DNA of 64,000 nt from Pempheris klunzingeri (lineage: Eukaryota > Chordata > Actinopteri > Acropomatiformes > Pempheridae), in the NCBI RefSeq assembly GCF_042242105.1, contig NC_092013.1:19150618-19214617 (forward strand). Direction: 5' to 3'. The notes under the pieces were generated by a model. The model did no database searches. It saw only the letters and a program-made list of their open reading frames with translations, and was not told the origin of the DNA. This document shows, in pieces, positions 49,501-60,909 of this stretch; the first letter of the stretch is position 1; every line of letters starts with the position of its first letter. Both the position numbers and the translations under genes were made by a program.

Positions 49501-52500
49501 TCCCGAAGGGGTTTCACCTCCATACTGCAGTGGAAAACCCCATCTCCTTGTCTTTTTGAGACAAGGTAGTTTCTCTCTATTTGTTACAGCTAACACAACA
49601 ACAATGTTAATTGTACTGTAATATTGATTTGACATGGTCATGACCCACTGACGCCACACTTTCCATTGCACGCAGCTTTGTCCAAATAAGCTGACCTGCA
49701 GTGAAATCCTTGCTGGCTGCAAATCTGCTTGTTGTTAACCTAAAAATCAACTGAATGACTCCAGGATAATGTTTAATGGCACGGAACACAGAAACTCTGG
49801 AAAGACAAAAGTCACTGCCTTGAAAAAGAAGCTGGTGTGGCATGAACGTCAGAAGACATCACCCTAGTGCGTAATCAAAGTTAGAGGCAACCTTGTAGTT
49901 TTGCATTTTCAGGATGTGCCATGTCGGTGCAGATGGAGTGTAGAGCAGAGGTTACCATGGCGAGGGAGCCCACGGAGTGAAATTTGTCTGCCTAATGATG
50001 TGAACATACGTTGGCTGTGTGTTTACAAGGAAGACACCTGTCACATCAGTCCAGACACAAATACTGCAAGCTAAATTATGTGTGCGCGCATGCATGCATG
50101 CATGAAGCACAGACCACAACCACAAAACGGCAGCTTGCATCTGAGTTTTCATTTGACACTCTAAATGTTTCATAACCTTTTGCTCTGCATGACTGACCCA
50201 CAGACCCCGAGTCCCAGAGGAAGCGGACCGTGCAGAATGTCCTTGACCTCCGCCAGAATTTGGAGGATACAATGTCGAGTCTGCGGGGCTCCCAGCTTGG
50301 CCATAGGTGAGTGCACTATATCTGTATTATATAATGTTGTATTGTTTCATAATGGTGTCTCCTGCGCCACTGGCTGTCATCACATGTAAACCATAGATCG
50401 TGCACATTTTGTTCATGAAATCATAAAAACCTTGAGCCGAATTCTGCCTTCGGTTGAGCTGAAGAGAAGCACACCCTCATGTGGAGAAGCGACGGGTCGC
50501 TTGTTGGATCGATGCATAACACAATCATGTGTAAACAGTTGTGTTGTGGCTGCTTGGAGAGTTGCCACCTGGTTCACATCTGGCTTCCATCCTCCTTAAA
50601 CAGCCCCTATCTGTTTCATGGTCATGACTTCATTCGAGGAATCTCTGTTTGGCTCTCGTAGGCAAAAGGCCCTATCATCATTTTTGTTGCAACTACCACA
50701 ACACAGCAAGACACTGATAGAGGACACGTCTGTATCTGATTTGGATGTTAAAGTCAGGGTGCAATGTCCTGTCTGCTTATATCTCTTTAAACTGCCGTTA
50801 ATCAGTATTTTTGTATAAAAACAGAATCCCTTTTCTGTGTCATTTGAACTGGCCACTTATAGTGCTGATATAAAAGAAAATTCAATTTATTTGTATGTTT
50901 TATTCATAATCATAACCCATTGCTTCAGCTCTTAAAGCTTTTTAGCCTTTTCTAGCTCGCTATTATGGTTTCACACACCCACATTAATGGTGTGGGTGAG
51001 TGTAACCTGCTCTTATTAACCCCTTATTAACCCCTGTAGTGCAAAAAGCACTGATAAACCAGATATAAGCTACCCACCACCATCACGAATAACTGACTAA
51101 TTAAGATATTGAGGAAAGTCTAGCAAAATGATTGCTACAATGCCATTACAATCCTATACTTTGGATGAATTAATTAGGTGGCCATGACTTGAAATAAATA
51201 CTAATGATGCTCTCATTAGTCATTAGTCCCACACACATCGGCTTTAACAACTTTATAAGTTAGTGAAATGGGGGGGGGGGGTTTGTATCTGTCAGTCTGT
51301 TTTGATGTTTTTCTGCCACCTAGTGACTAGAAATCAATTAAAGCAGCTTTAAAGTCTTCTGTTTTAAAATAAATGCTTCCTATCACAGATATTACATTAT
51401 CAGCCAATATGTGGAAGGACTTACGAGGGCTTTCTATGTAACTGTAAAATATATTGCACTATACACTAACACATTTTGACCATATTTAAGGAATCCTCAA
51501 CTTGTTAATGTTATGCGTAGGCTTCATTACCAGATTTTTGAAGTGCTGCTGTCATCCCTCATTCAGTGTCATCCATCATCTTGTCTGTAAAATTGTTGTC
51601 TTTATATGCTTGACATGGGTCAGACCTTGTTAATGGATGCTTGAGACGACATCTTGTCATTCTCTGCAGTATAGTGGTGAAAATCTTGAAAGCTCTTCTG
51701 CGATCAATTTTGTCAATCATTCAGATGTCGTTCAGACCAGCTACTATTAACAGAAGTAACAATTCTGAGTGAGCCAGTCAGTTTCAGTACTGGAATGGCA
51801 CCATCTACTCTCCACATTGATGAATTATCCATTAACAATGGATAAAAATACTCCCATGGTCGTAGCCATTGCAATATTTATTTGGGTGAGTTGGTACATC
51901 TAGTTATGTAATCGCCAGACACAGAAGACACTCACAGGCATTTGGAGCTCATTTCTAACCCTGACCTACTTACACGAGAGAATAAGAAAACTTTGATATT
52001 CTCTATACAGAATAATAGATTTTTGCAACAGCATTTTTTTTTTTAGGTGTGCTTGTGCAAAGCGACGGTCAGAAAGTGATGCCGAATGCTACGTTGACAC
52101 AGACATATCAGGTCATCCTTCTCTTTGTCTCTGCGTTCTGAGAGGACACATTTTTTTAGCTTTAGTCCCTGAAGACAATATGACACAACTGCTGCATCTG
52201 GGCCAACAGCAACTCAATGCCACGGAGGGTTTTTTTTTTTTTTTTTGAAGGGTTTCTGACAGAGAAAGAAAAATGTTTTTCTGGTTGTGCTGACTTTTGG
52301 TGTCACTCTGGACAAAACTGTCAGCCAAATGCCTCAAGTATACAAGCGTAACACACACTGACCCTTCTGCCATGCGTCTGTCTCTCTCTAGCTGTCTGGA
52401 CAGCAGTAATGTGGGCTATGACAGTGATGAGACCAATGCTCGCAGCATATCCAGCCTGTCCAACCGGTCGTCACCTCTCTCCTGGCGCCATGGCCAGTCC

Positions 52501-52745
52501 AGCCCTCGTCTTCAAGCGGGCGACGCCCCGTCCTCCACGGGTGGTGGGTACCAGGGAAGTAAGACTGGTTCCCAGTACACGGCCCATACGATGCCAGCTC
52601 GCTGCTCCAGCCGCCTCAGCACCACGTCTCGCATTGAGCTCATCGAAGGGTTGGACGACGGCGACCTCAAGTCTGGTTACCTGAGCGACAGCGACCTTCT
52701 AGGAAAGAGCCTGCCGGATGACGACGACGACAACCTGGCAAACGG
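36767..52745 (+). CDS. nav1: neuron navigator 1, 5' part (gene continues beyond the window)
   Basis: NAV1 is a microtubule plus-end-associated protein of developing neurons, with a basic disordered N-terminal half, coiled coils and a C-terminal AAA-type ATPase. Only the N-terminal part lies here. Distal isoform: 36767-37548, 37738-37826, 50204-50306, 52392-52745. Proximal isoform: 43469-44201, 50204-50306, 52392-52745. Every join keeps frame. The shared part reads DPESQRKRTVQNVLDLRQ, SSLRGSQLGHS, then SNRSSPLSWRHGQSSPRLQ and LKSGYLSDSDLLGKS, very close to human NAV1. The coiled coils and ATPase domain must lie right of the window. Human NAV1 lacks the calponin-homology domain of NAV2/3, and none is seen here. 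Confidence 0.85.
37738..37826 (+). CDS. nav1: nav1 second exon of the distal isoform
   Basis: Starts after TTCTCTGTAG and ends before GTGAGTCTC. In frame with the previous exon it adds 29 codons: an acidic, serine-rich stretch SLDDLSDCSSDSMEVCCDD. It ends in phase 1 with CTA G, exactly like the exon at 44201, so both can join to the shared exon at 50204 to give ...LD-PESQRKR. The frame itself stops a few codons into the intron, which confirms that the donor is used. Confidence 0.75.
38105..38265 (+). repeat. SINE-like 3' part
   Basis: The run GGTTGTGTCCATCTAGGGAC, TTGCATTTGACTCCCCATCC, then AACTATCCAGTTAAGGCATG and CCCAAAAGA resembles the tail of fish tRNA-derived SINEs ('GTTGCATGTCAT..CCC..', 'AATAAAGGCAAAAA'). 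The head is not clear. Confidence 0.45.
39490..39765 (+). repeat. dispersed repeat, same family as 24927, copy C
   Basis: Holds AATGCTAACATGCTGATG, GTATAATGTTTACCATGTCC, TTAGCATGCTAACATTTACT, ACAGCTGAGGCTGATGGGAA and TTTGCAGGTATCTGG. It links copies A and B, since it shares words with both. Confidence 0.75.
40092..40434 (-). CDS. unidentified 103-aa reading frame, antisense in a nav1 intron
   Basis: The minus-strand frame starts at ATG 40403 and stops at 40092. The product is serine/proline-rich and basic (ALWSKTKFKRPSGPSSGD; SLSPASVHPQLRSSQ) and ends in a helix-like stretch, SPLKVIEIIKKTIKGVLKWP. Its codons look more gene-like than those of other chance frames nearby. An acceptor-like ATTTTTCATCTTCCAG lies just upstream, and further upstream there is a TCTCCCTAG..AAAA|GTAAGA mini-exon-like segment near 40530-40555. 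I do not recognise the family. It may be a small nested gene, a decayed gene copy, or chance. Confidence 0.3.
41228..41455 (+). repeat. dispersed repeat, same family, copy D (3' part)
   Basis: Words CTCAAAACCACAAATGTTAACC, AAGGAAAAATCAGGG, ATGGGGACACTGAATGTC, CAATTTCAATCCATCCAATT, GTGGACTGACTAACTGACC and CATCACTAGAGCTACT match the downstream half of copy B in order. Confidence 0.7.
42209..42232. repeat. poly-A tract of 24
   Basis: An uninterrupted A run. No retrotransposed gene or SINE was recognised directly upstream of it. Confidence 0.85.
43040..43468 (+). promoter_or_regulatory. nav1: purine-rich 5' UTR / promoter region of the proximal nav1 start
   Basis: The stretch is strongly G/A-rich (GGGGGGAGGGAGGATGGGAGG and similar) with a CpG-richer core at 43128-43180 (TTGCGTCTGCCGTCGCTGTC). 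It ends directly at the ATG of the large exon. A possible acceptor, TCTCATGCAG, lies six bases before the ATG, so this could also be a spliced leader. The open frames across it (42846-43358 and others) are low complexity. Confidence 0.45.
43469..44201 (+). CDS. nav1: nav1 proximal first coding exon (classic NAV1 N-terminus)
   Basis: This exon gives the best-known NAV1 start: MLGNSVKGREGD (human MLGSSVKS). It continues with GELKVYRAGSSDGRLP, SNLRKQRSMTNLAVLTDAEK, LHLYEPKWCDDMAKP, LSKSEHSLFQGKPK, SRIPRGPYAEVKPLSKAPED, DGKSDDEILSSKAKA and LKVDPELVVTVLGDLEQLLF, then SQML and a donor at 44202 (phase 1). It is 244 codons, close to human in length and order. The ATG has G at -3. The serine-rich basic linker is disordered and suited to microtubule and SH3-type contacts; this is family knowledge. 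The open frame running on after 44201 is intron. Confidence 0.93.
44210..50195. other. nav1 intron, about 6 kb
   Basis: No coding exon was recognised. A dispersed repeat is at 46190-46345; a poly-A run at 47043-47054; GCATGCATGCATGCATG at 50089-50104. All short frames lack known motifs. Confidence 0.6.
46190..46345 (+). repeat. dispersed fish repeat
   Basis: GACTGTATAAAAGAAATGG, GCCACCATGACGTCACCC, TTTGTAGACTACC, AGAGTTTGGCATTTTGGCC and TTTTTGGAGCCAGAACTG match, in order, a repeat I recall from perch-like fish genomes (with 'ATGACGTCACCC' and 'TTGGAGCCAGAAGTGACC'). It is mildly diverged. Confidence 0.6.
50204..50306 (+). CDS. nav1: nav1 shared internal exon
   Basis: Starts after GACCCACAG and ends before GTGAGTGC. 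It is 103 bases: two bases complete the D codon, 33 codons follow, then two bases. It encodes PESQRKRTVQNVLDLRQNLE then DTMSSLRGSQLGH. This block is nearly the same in human NAV1 and similar in NAV2/3. It receives either upstream start (phase 1). Confidence 0.95.
50310..52385. other. nav1 intron, about 2 kb
   Basis: No other exon was recognised. Poly-G at 51270-51281 and poly-T at 52230-52246 are the only low-complexity runs. Confidence 0.6.
52392..52745 (+). CDS. nav1: nav1 shared exon (serine-rich region)
   Basis: Starts after CTCTCTCTAG and ends before GTAAGAGC, phase 2. It encodes CLDSSNVGYDSDETNARSIS, LSNRSSPLSWRHGQSSPRLQ, AGDAPSSTGGG, HTMPARCSSRLSTTSRIELI, and LKSGYLSDSDLLGKSLPDDD. The order matches human NAV1 up to just before the WDESSS block, which must lie in the next exon, right of the window. 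The GYDSD and GYLSDSD acidic motifs are typical of the family. Confidence 0.95.
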
Positions 52746-52749
52746 GTAA

Positions 52750-55700
52750 GAGCATTTGAAGATAAGCAATGGGTTTGAACCTCTTGTTACCATGACGACT
52801 TGAACCAATCAGTGACTGCACATGGCTGCGTGCTGGTTTGTCATGTGACTTTGAAAAGGTCAGTTAGGAGTTGTCAAATTACATTTTACTCACAGTTCCC
52901 AGTAAGCTAATAAACCTTCCTCTGTAACTGCTGGTCATTTCGTTTCATTTCACTATTTAATTAGGGCACGGAGATTAGATCGTATGCATTTTAACATTCA
53001 ACCGCGGAGCCTGAAACTTTCATGAAGGAAACTTTTCGTGTCGACATCCTGGATTTTTTGCTTTGTTAGTATCTGATGCTTTGCACTTGGCAGGACTGTC
53101 AAAGAGCTTTCATCGGCAGCCTCTGCAGATACATGAGGTTTTCGCAAAGTGCCCATGACATTGTCAGAGGCTGCTGACTGTGAGAGAATGCTTTCAGAAG
53201 TTTTTCACCGATGAGAGGATTTGAAAACTCATCAGGTGTCGTCTTGGTTACACAACAAATGCTCCCTCACCTCTGATTGGTGCAAACTTTATATCGACAG
53301 AAAGAGCAGCAACAGATAGTTTAGATCACGCCTGTGACAATACTTGGCGTTTTTTTTTAAGCAGAGAGGCTGCATCTTCGTCTTCGCTTTTCTTCTTTCT
53401 TTTTCTTTGTCCTCTTCTTCACCTTCTTCACCTTCACCCTCTTTTTCACCTTCGTCTCCCTCCCGTCACATCCTTTGTGGGTCTTTATCTAATTCCTTCT
53501 CCCAAGTTGACAGCTGACAGTGAGAGTCAGAGAGAGAGAGAGAGAAAGAATCCAGGACAGTTCTCTAGTATGGCTGAGCAGCTTTATCGCTGTTGCACAT
53601 GCAGTGGGATTTAAGCTCAGCCTCTGGAGCGTTCGTAAGGCCCTGCTTGCCAGGTCACGTTCTTACTACAGAGTGCAGTAAGTAGAAGAGTAGAAGAGAG
53701 ACGAGACACATTTTAGATAATGAAAAATTAGAGAAAAGAAGAAAGTGCGAAATGCAAGTGGGTCATTTTAAGTGCTGTAGCATTTGAAAATGAGGTGAAC
53801 AAGAACAGCATGATAGCATTGATAGTAAGAAAAAAAACCCCAGTGTTTTCAATAACAATTGACAACTGCAGTAGCTCCATTAGTAAAGGTTTAGTATTTT
53901 GATAGGAGGGAGGTGAAAAAGATCAGACAGCAGAACCCTGATAAGGTAAGGATTAAACAGGGATTATATCATATGGGTCCATTCCTCACAGTAATATCCA
54001 TGCACTCGAAATCCATTTAAATCTGCCCTGTATTTTGTCCTCTCCCTCGGTGCATCAGCTCCACTGTGGTGATCAAATTTATGCGAGAGGTGAGCGTGAG
54101 GGCTCGCCTCTGCTTTGCAACACCTCGGGCGCCGAAGATGCTAATCATTTTATGTAACCACTTCTAAAAATGCCTCATCATGCTTCATGCTATTTCAGCA
54201 TTCCCTAAAGATGCTTTCAAGGTGACTGTGAGACACCCCAGTGGGTTCAACTGGGCCCTATAGTAGATTTGTGACCAGTTACACCAAGAGGATTATGGGT
54301 GTGTCTGAATACAGACATGCTATGTCTTTACAAGTGTGTTGTCACAAGGGCAATAATAGGCTCCTGCGGCTGCCAAAACGCTGTGGAAGATATGGAAATG
54401 CAGGGTGCTATTTTCTCTCTGACCTTGAGTAGGCTGCTTGCTTATATACTTAAAACCCCTCTGATTTGAATGCTTTGCTGGTCTGTACTTGCACTGGTTC
54501 AGTGGGACATATTCTCCATATTCTTCCTGCAGAAATACTGAAATGCTTCTTTTCACTATATCAAGAATTAATCCTGCCTTTTGGTGTAGATAACTGGCTA
54601 ATCCAGGTTTTGAAGCAGGCGCAGCTGCACATGCTGTAATTTTCTTCTTACGGTATCCTGCAAATTCTGAGGCACAGTTACATTTTCTACTGTACATCCC
54701 TTGTCACACACTCACAGTTCATTTCATGGGGAACCATTAGCTACCAGCTCTTGAAAATGGATCATGCTCCTCCTGCGTAACCATGGAAACCAGCTGGTAA
54801 TCGACTGTATGGAGAGGCACAATTTCTGCTCCCTTTCTCAAAAGCCCCAGTTTTACATTCTCGTGCGTTTCATTGATCTGAAATTAGCCTTAATATAATT
54901 AACTATATCTTGATGGTGGAGTGAGACTTCTTGCCAATCAATAACACTGTTGTAGTTTAAAATAGTCAATGCTTGTATAATGTACAAGACTGATGTATAA
55001 TGCTTAAAAATGTCTGGAGAAAGGCTCATACCTTCTGATGAAATAATAAGACTCATGTTGTTTGTCGAGAGATGGAACTATAGCACACTGCTCGATGTCT
55101 AATGGTTATTGATTGACCCACACCAGACAGTGCTGGCTATCTAAGGCTAAATGTGTACACACACTGACAGTAATCACTGCTTCTGTGTGTGTCTGCCTCA
55201 TCAATAATCTCATCACATACATGCCAAATCTCCTCATGAGCTCCATCTTTTCCATCACACAGAAACAGTCACTTCTCTACAGCAACACACAGCTTAATGG
55301 TAATCTGGTTTGTCCCAGTTAAAGGAGGAAAGTATTCAAGACGCCTGTTTTCTTAATGATTAAAATAGTCTTCCTGGTTGTTCCTGGGAAACAACGGTTT
55401 TCTTTGTGCTGATGAGATATGAAAGGTGTTTCTAAATGTTGTCCCACTGTCACTGATGCACCTTATAATAAAACAACACTAGGTATATCTTTAACATTCC
55501 CATAGAGAGGAATTGAGGAAGGTATTTATTATTATAGTAGTTCTATTATATTGCATTACTGTATGTACAGCGGTTGCTTTTTTGTGGGAAGAATAGAGAA
55601 TAATTATGTACAGAGTAACATTAGAATTATATATAATCCCCCAAATTGCCCTCAGTAGACACTGCGTCTGCTTAAGATGTTGGCTCACATTTAGTATAAC

Positions 55701-57020
55701 AAGAGTTTTTGCTCATTTCACTAAGTTTTATGAGACCGAGTACCACGTCTTCACCGAGTGACTGACTGCATTTCATGTCTCAGGAGCGTTGAGGTGGCTT
55801 CTTAGTCAGCCATGACCGTGTCTGACCACGTCAAGAATCATAACTGCTTCCTGTGGTCGCATTCTTCACACCATATTGGCAAAGTTTAACCATCACTCTT
55901 ATGATATCATCCTATTGCAAGCCAAATTTAAAACACTGGTTACGAGTGGAGCAGTAATCACATTATATTGCTGGTGCATGGTTGGTTTTTCCATATCTGG
56001 TATATAAATTATGAGCACTACTCAGCATTCAGTGTCATTTTAGTGGTGTTCAGTCTATTACGGTTGATGTTTTGCAGACACTCAGCTGCAATGAATGTAA
56101 GCACAGGTTAGTTTTTCATGTCTAATACAGATGTTCGCTGGGAAAATTGCTTGTTTTTTCCATAATGTAATTAAATTGATAGGATGAAAGCAGGCCTAAT
56201 GTTTGTAACAGAACATGTGAATTTCACAGGACGCCCCGGTCATTTTATCAGATTTGCGTATTATCTTGACAGATTAACAGTTTGAAAACCTTGAATTGGA
56301 AGATGTCAACAAAAACCAAAAAGGAAAATATCTTTCAGCATTTGATTTGGCTCCAAAACTCTTTGGCTGACTGCAGAGAGAAGCAGCGAAAAGCACTTAG
56401 CTGCAATAAAGAGCTTTTGATGACTGCTGTGTCTCATAGGAAGCTGAAGTCCCACCTCACCTTTGGGCTAGCTTTTTTCCTCCAACATGGTTTTGTTCCT
56501 TTCATCGCGCTCTCTTCAGACCAGATACACTAAAATACTAAGATTTGCGCTACCTGTAATAATTGACCAGACCAATCGCTGTGTGTCCGATTTTCATAAA
56601 TCCTAATTGGATTGCAATAAGGTTTGGCCTTCTTAATTGTTAAATGTTTGGTTGACTTCATTCTTCTTGTCATAGGTTCAGTGCAAGTCATAGTCCACAC
56701 AGTAACCAAGCTTAGACCTGCTGTTAGTCATAGACTTTCACTTTTTTTAACCACTTGGGGGCAGCTTTAAACACATCGACATACTGCATTATCACTTCAT
56801 GTAGTTGTTATGGTGAACGTTTTTTTTGCAAACAGCTGCAGATGTAGGTATCCAGCTGACAAGATCAGACTTTAGCATTCCTTAGATTCACTGTATTAGA
56901 TTAGATTAGACTCATGTGATGGATGTTTTGGTCTCCGCTAACTCCTCCTCAGTTATCTGCTAAATGCTCCAACAGCTCTATGCTCACCAGGTAGCCATAT
57001 CTTTCTCTGGCTGCTGGTTG
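52750..57020. other. nav1 intron, proximal part
   Basis: No exon was recognised. It contains a pyrimidine tract at 53380-53462 (CTTCTTTCTTTTTC and CACCTTCTTCACCTTC units). The next family exon (WDESSSISSGLSD) was sought by eye and not found before the window's end. Confidence 0.55.
53380..53462. repeat. imperfect pyrimidine tract with TTCACC units
   Basis: Almost pure C/T, including several CTTCACC-type units. Simple low-complexity DNA. Confidence 0.75.
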
Positions 57021-57024
57021 GTGC

Positions 57025-57190
57025 TGGATCATAGACTGCATATAAAGATGGACAACATGGCAGCCCCCCAAAAGTGAGGTCAAAGCATTTTGATTGCCCC
57101 CTGAGGGTCGGCTTAAGTATAGAGGTCATAAAGCTTGTCCCTTGTACGCTAGTGGATGGGACAAGGGTGGGACTAAAAATCATGTAAAAT
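57025..57190 (+). repeat. dispersed fish repeat with GACTGCATATAAAGATGGAC start
   Basis: GACTGCATATAAAGATGGAC, AACATGGCAGCCCCCC, GTGAGGTCAAAGC, AAGTATAGAGGTCATAAAGC and AGTGGATGGGACAAGGG match, in order, a repeat I recall from teleost genomes. Confidence 0.6.
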
Positions 57191-57765
57191 TTTAGTTAGT
57201 TTTTTTTATCATTCTAATATATAATTAAGTATTCAGTCATCTGATCAGTTTGGCTGTGATTAGTTTTGTCTAATTGTCAATTAGATTGACAGCTACCCTA
57301 GATGTTAAACACTCTGTAGAGCTCTGGGCAGGTGCAGAATCCAGTAATGATTTGTGGTGAGTTTCACGCTTCCACATTACACATACTCATTTGCTTTATT
57401 GCGAACAAGCAAATGTTCATTAGAGCAGCTTTAATGTTATGACATGCAGAGGTACATTAGCGCTGTGAAGCTACTCCTAATAATACATATTGTCTGTTAC
57501 AATTGTGCAAAAGAACTGTGGAAAACAGGAATTTCCAAAACAAATGGACCAGGAAGTATACATTCATCTTACCCTTTACCCTGTCGTATGGTACATAATT
57601 ACTTGGTTTTATATAGAATATGGAGCAGATGTGATATGTTTCTATAGTATAGATACAAATATCTTATACAGTGGAGTACAGATGAATTAGATTTTTACTT
57701 TATTAGATTAAATTTGTATTCACTTGGTAAATTCATTACATTTCATGACAGCACTATATGCTGTT

Positions 57766-57766
<1 letters not shown>

Positions 57767-57797
<31 letters not shown>
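57767..57797. repeat. (CA)15 microsatellite
   Basis: Simple CA repeat in a nav1 intron. Confidence 0.92.
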
Positions 57798-57798
<1 letters not shown>

Positions 57799-58138
57799 CC
57801 GGTCGCACTTTCATCATAGCACGATGCGTATAGATTACATACTGTGGAAAAAGACACTGTGCATGTGAAAGACAATTGTTTGTCCTGTACTCTGCAAAGA
57901 GTAAAACAGGGAATGTGGACACCTGGGGATCTGGACTGAAGCGTCTCTGCGATTCTACACAGCAGCGTAGCAGCATAGCATGCAGAGCAGAGAAAGGAGG
58001 CTGGTTCAGCAGCATCACACCTCTGATCATGCAGCAACATGGCTCGGGATGTGCTGCCATGGCAACCGCCTTCCACTGACCCACTGATGGGCTGCCTTGT
58101 GTGTCAGTGTGATAGCTGAACGGATGTATGTGTGGAGG

Positions 58139-58139
<1 letters not shown>

Positions 58140-58181
<42 letters not shown>
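58140..58181. repeat. (GT)20 microsatellite with nearby GA run
   Basis: About 20 perfect GT units, followed at 58220-58236 by GA units. The longest perfect dinucleotide repeat in the window and likely polymorphic. Confidence 0.95.
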
Positions 58182-58182
<1 letters not shown>

Positions 58183-59047
58183 ATGGCTGCTAGTTTGTGT
58201 GTGAGATGGGGAGAAAGACAGAGAGAGAGAGAGAGACAGATAGTGACAAAGATAGAAAGACTGGTGCGAGGATGGGATGCTAACCATTTAATGAAATTGT
58301 TTTTTAATTGGCATTGTGGGGGAGTGCTATCTGCCTAAAGAGCTACTGTTTGTATTTCCATTTGTGTCCAGTTTTTTTTTCAGGATTCACAGTTGCACTA
58401 GCTGTGGGAAATGATTTCATTCAAGCTATTTCTCCTGAGGATTTCTAGAAATCCTGTATTGAATACTGTACGATTGACCCAAAAAGAACAAACATATTTA
58501 ATTAATGTAATAGTGAAAGCATCCAATTGCATGTTACAGACAATAATCGTTGCTTTCTTTGATAGCATTACTGTATTTTGTAGATAAGCCCTTGTCTTCC
58601 TTTGCTCCTCTGGCAATGTCATTTCCATGGTGACTATGAACAAGCTTTGCCTATTCTAGTAGAGTGGATCTGCATGTGCAGTATGAAAGCGAGGGTTTGT
58701 ATTTTCTAAATATTGGAATACTTTACGGCTTCACTCATGGAAACTATGTGTATCGACAAACGCATTCTGTAATGCACAGAGGGTTTGCTGCAGTCATCTG
58801 ATCCTGGATCTGTGCCCCCGGCAGTCTGCATTCAATTTCCCTTTCCTGCCTGGGCTGGACCTTTCTATAGTCACTGAGTGCTTCCTCACACATTTTCTGA
58901 CCCACTTAAACCCATCTGCACAAAAATTGGGCTTTGGCTTCTCCGCTCTGGTTCTCTGCCGGGATTACAGTTTAGTGAGGCCACGACTTGGGGTCAGTCC
59001 TTTTTAGGGCTCTGTAGGAAGGGATGTTGTTTTCTTGCCTCTGAATA

Positions 59048-59049
<2 letters not shown>

Positions 59050-59085
<36 letters not shown>
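59050..59085. repeat. (AC)17-18 microsatellite
   Basis: A perfect AC repeat in the same intron. Confidence 0.95.
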
Positions 59086-59087
<2 letters not shown>

Positions 59088-60709
59088 AAAGTCAAACACT
59101 AATCACTTTGCTTTTTTGTTAAGCTGAATTCATGTGTTTTTTGTTTCAAAATGATTGAAGAGAAAGCAACGATAAAAAGCACTCCCTCCAATAGTCCCTG
59201 CATTGTGTCAGCAGACATATAGTATGTACAGGCTCCCACAGTCAGCAGCGCAAAAACATCTGGGGTCAATATGGAGCTCTCATTCCCCAACAAGGGTCAG
59301 TAAAATACTGGATCTAGAAGCCACCCACCCCCCCCCAAAACCCAAATCCACCTCCACTTTCACCAGCATCTTCAGCTATGTGTATAATGGACCATTACAG
59401 CAGGCCCCCAGGGAGTATGAGTCATTCCTATATCATGTCTGCGTGTGGTCGCCTTGGTGGGCAGTTTGTTTTGCACCAGTGCATAATTCTCCACCCAAGC
59501 TGGAAAATATGATACTGTTTTGCACTGAATCACAGTATCATATTGTTAAAACTGTTCCTCGCGTGCTACCTGTTAATCCATCATTACTCATTCATCACCA
59601 TATGAACGTGAAGTTAAAGATTATCTACTCTAAGTAAGTAATTTACTGAAGTTTGGTTGGTTCAGGTTACTTTGACATAACTCTGAATCTTCATGTCTCA
59701 TACGTGCCAAAGCAAGTTGACATGAAATTGTCTTTGTGCAGCTGAGATAAAAACAGAGCAAAGGGCGACATCATGAAACCCTTCAACTTCAACCAAACCA
59801 AACTATCAGGCTGTAAATGTGGCACTGCTGGGTCTCAGGCTGAAGTTTGCATTAGCTGTATTGTGGCTACATCTGTGGGGGGAAGTTTCCTGTCTGAGGT
59901 TGATGGAGACTGTACATTCATTTTCCAGTCCAGTAATCAGACAAGTCCTTCTTAGGGCTCTGCGGAGATGGGGCGGCCGGCTGCAGTCCCAGACGCAGTC
60001 ACTGATGCATTTCAGTCAGACCCATTTACTACGCTGATATACCGCTACTCCGTGATGAAGGCAGTCCAATCCTATTTGCGTAGAGACGGTCAAGCTCAAT
60101 ACAGCTCAAAATTAGGCACCGGGAAGATCAGAGATGTGCTGAAGCAAAGCTGGTTTTTCATCTGTAGTCCTTTTATGAATGAAGGATACTTGAACGGACA
60201 TAAAATCACTGAACGCAGTGACTTCCTGAGATGCTGCAATTTCCCACATTGTACCGTTGAATTGAAAGCACCGAGTAAAGGGATGGCTGCTCTTTCTCTG
60301 CATCAAAGGGTTAAAAAATCCTGTGAAGCCTTATTTATTTATTTTTTTTCTAAATGCCAAGTGGTGCCTTTTGATTCATATTTACAGAGCATGCACACCA
60401 AACTGTAGCCATGAGAGGCACAGCTTTAACTCATTGTGCCTCCTGCTGGAAATCTAATGTCATGACACCACATGGAAGCAGGCAGTATAACAGCAACCCA
60501 ATTCACATTCATCCACTTTCAAGGTATTATTTTATAATCTCCTGTGAGATGAACTGAGGTTTTGTTCTTGTATATAGTTTTACCTGTTCAATATGCATAT
60601 TTTCTGATTGATTATGGAATAGTGCCATCTAAATATATGGCAAACTATTATGACTTGAAGATGCATCATATGACCAACAGTACCACAAACTACACTCTGT
60701 GGCCAGGGG

Positions 60710-60905
60710 ATGTTTTAATGTTTTTGGTGGTCCCTGCACACAGAGCGATGTCCACGAGGAAGTGGCTTTCCAAGTTTGGTGTGGAAAATGTCACTGGGAT
60801 GCACAGATTCCTGACATCAATCACATCCAACACTTTCAGGATGAACTGGAACAACAAAATTTGAAATCATCCAGCGCTCAGTGCTCTTGTGGTTTTGAAT
60901 CGTGA
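60710..60905 (+). pseudogene. Tc1/mariner-type transposase remnant
   Basis: One frame reads PAHRAMSTRKWLSKFGVE, and after a shift the next reads DAQIPDINHIQHFQDELEQQ. Both match the C-terminal catalytic end of Tc1-like transposases (PVHK-RSMK-W--EFGVEEL then SPDLNPIEHLWDELERR). The D of IPDIN sits near the last catalytic acidic residue. The frame shift and loss of the upstream part show it is dead. Terminal inverted repeats were not found. Confidence 0.75.
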
Positions 60906-60909
60906 ACCA

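Larger units (their letters stand above)
57200..60690. other. nav1 intron, middle part
   Basis: Microsatellites and AT-rich DNA only. A 146-codon plus-strand frame at 59968-60408 has no recognisable motif. Confidence 0.5.

Noticed and set aside
59968..60408. 146-codon plus-strand frame
   Set aside because: No family similarity that I can see, no splice signals, and codons look random.
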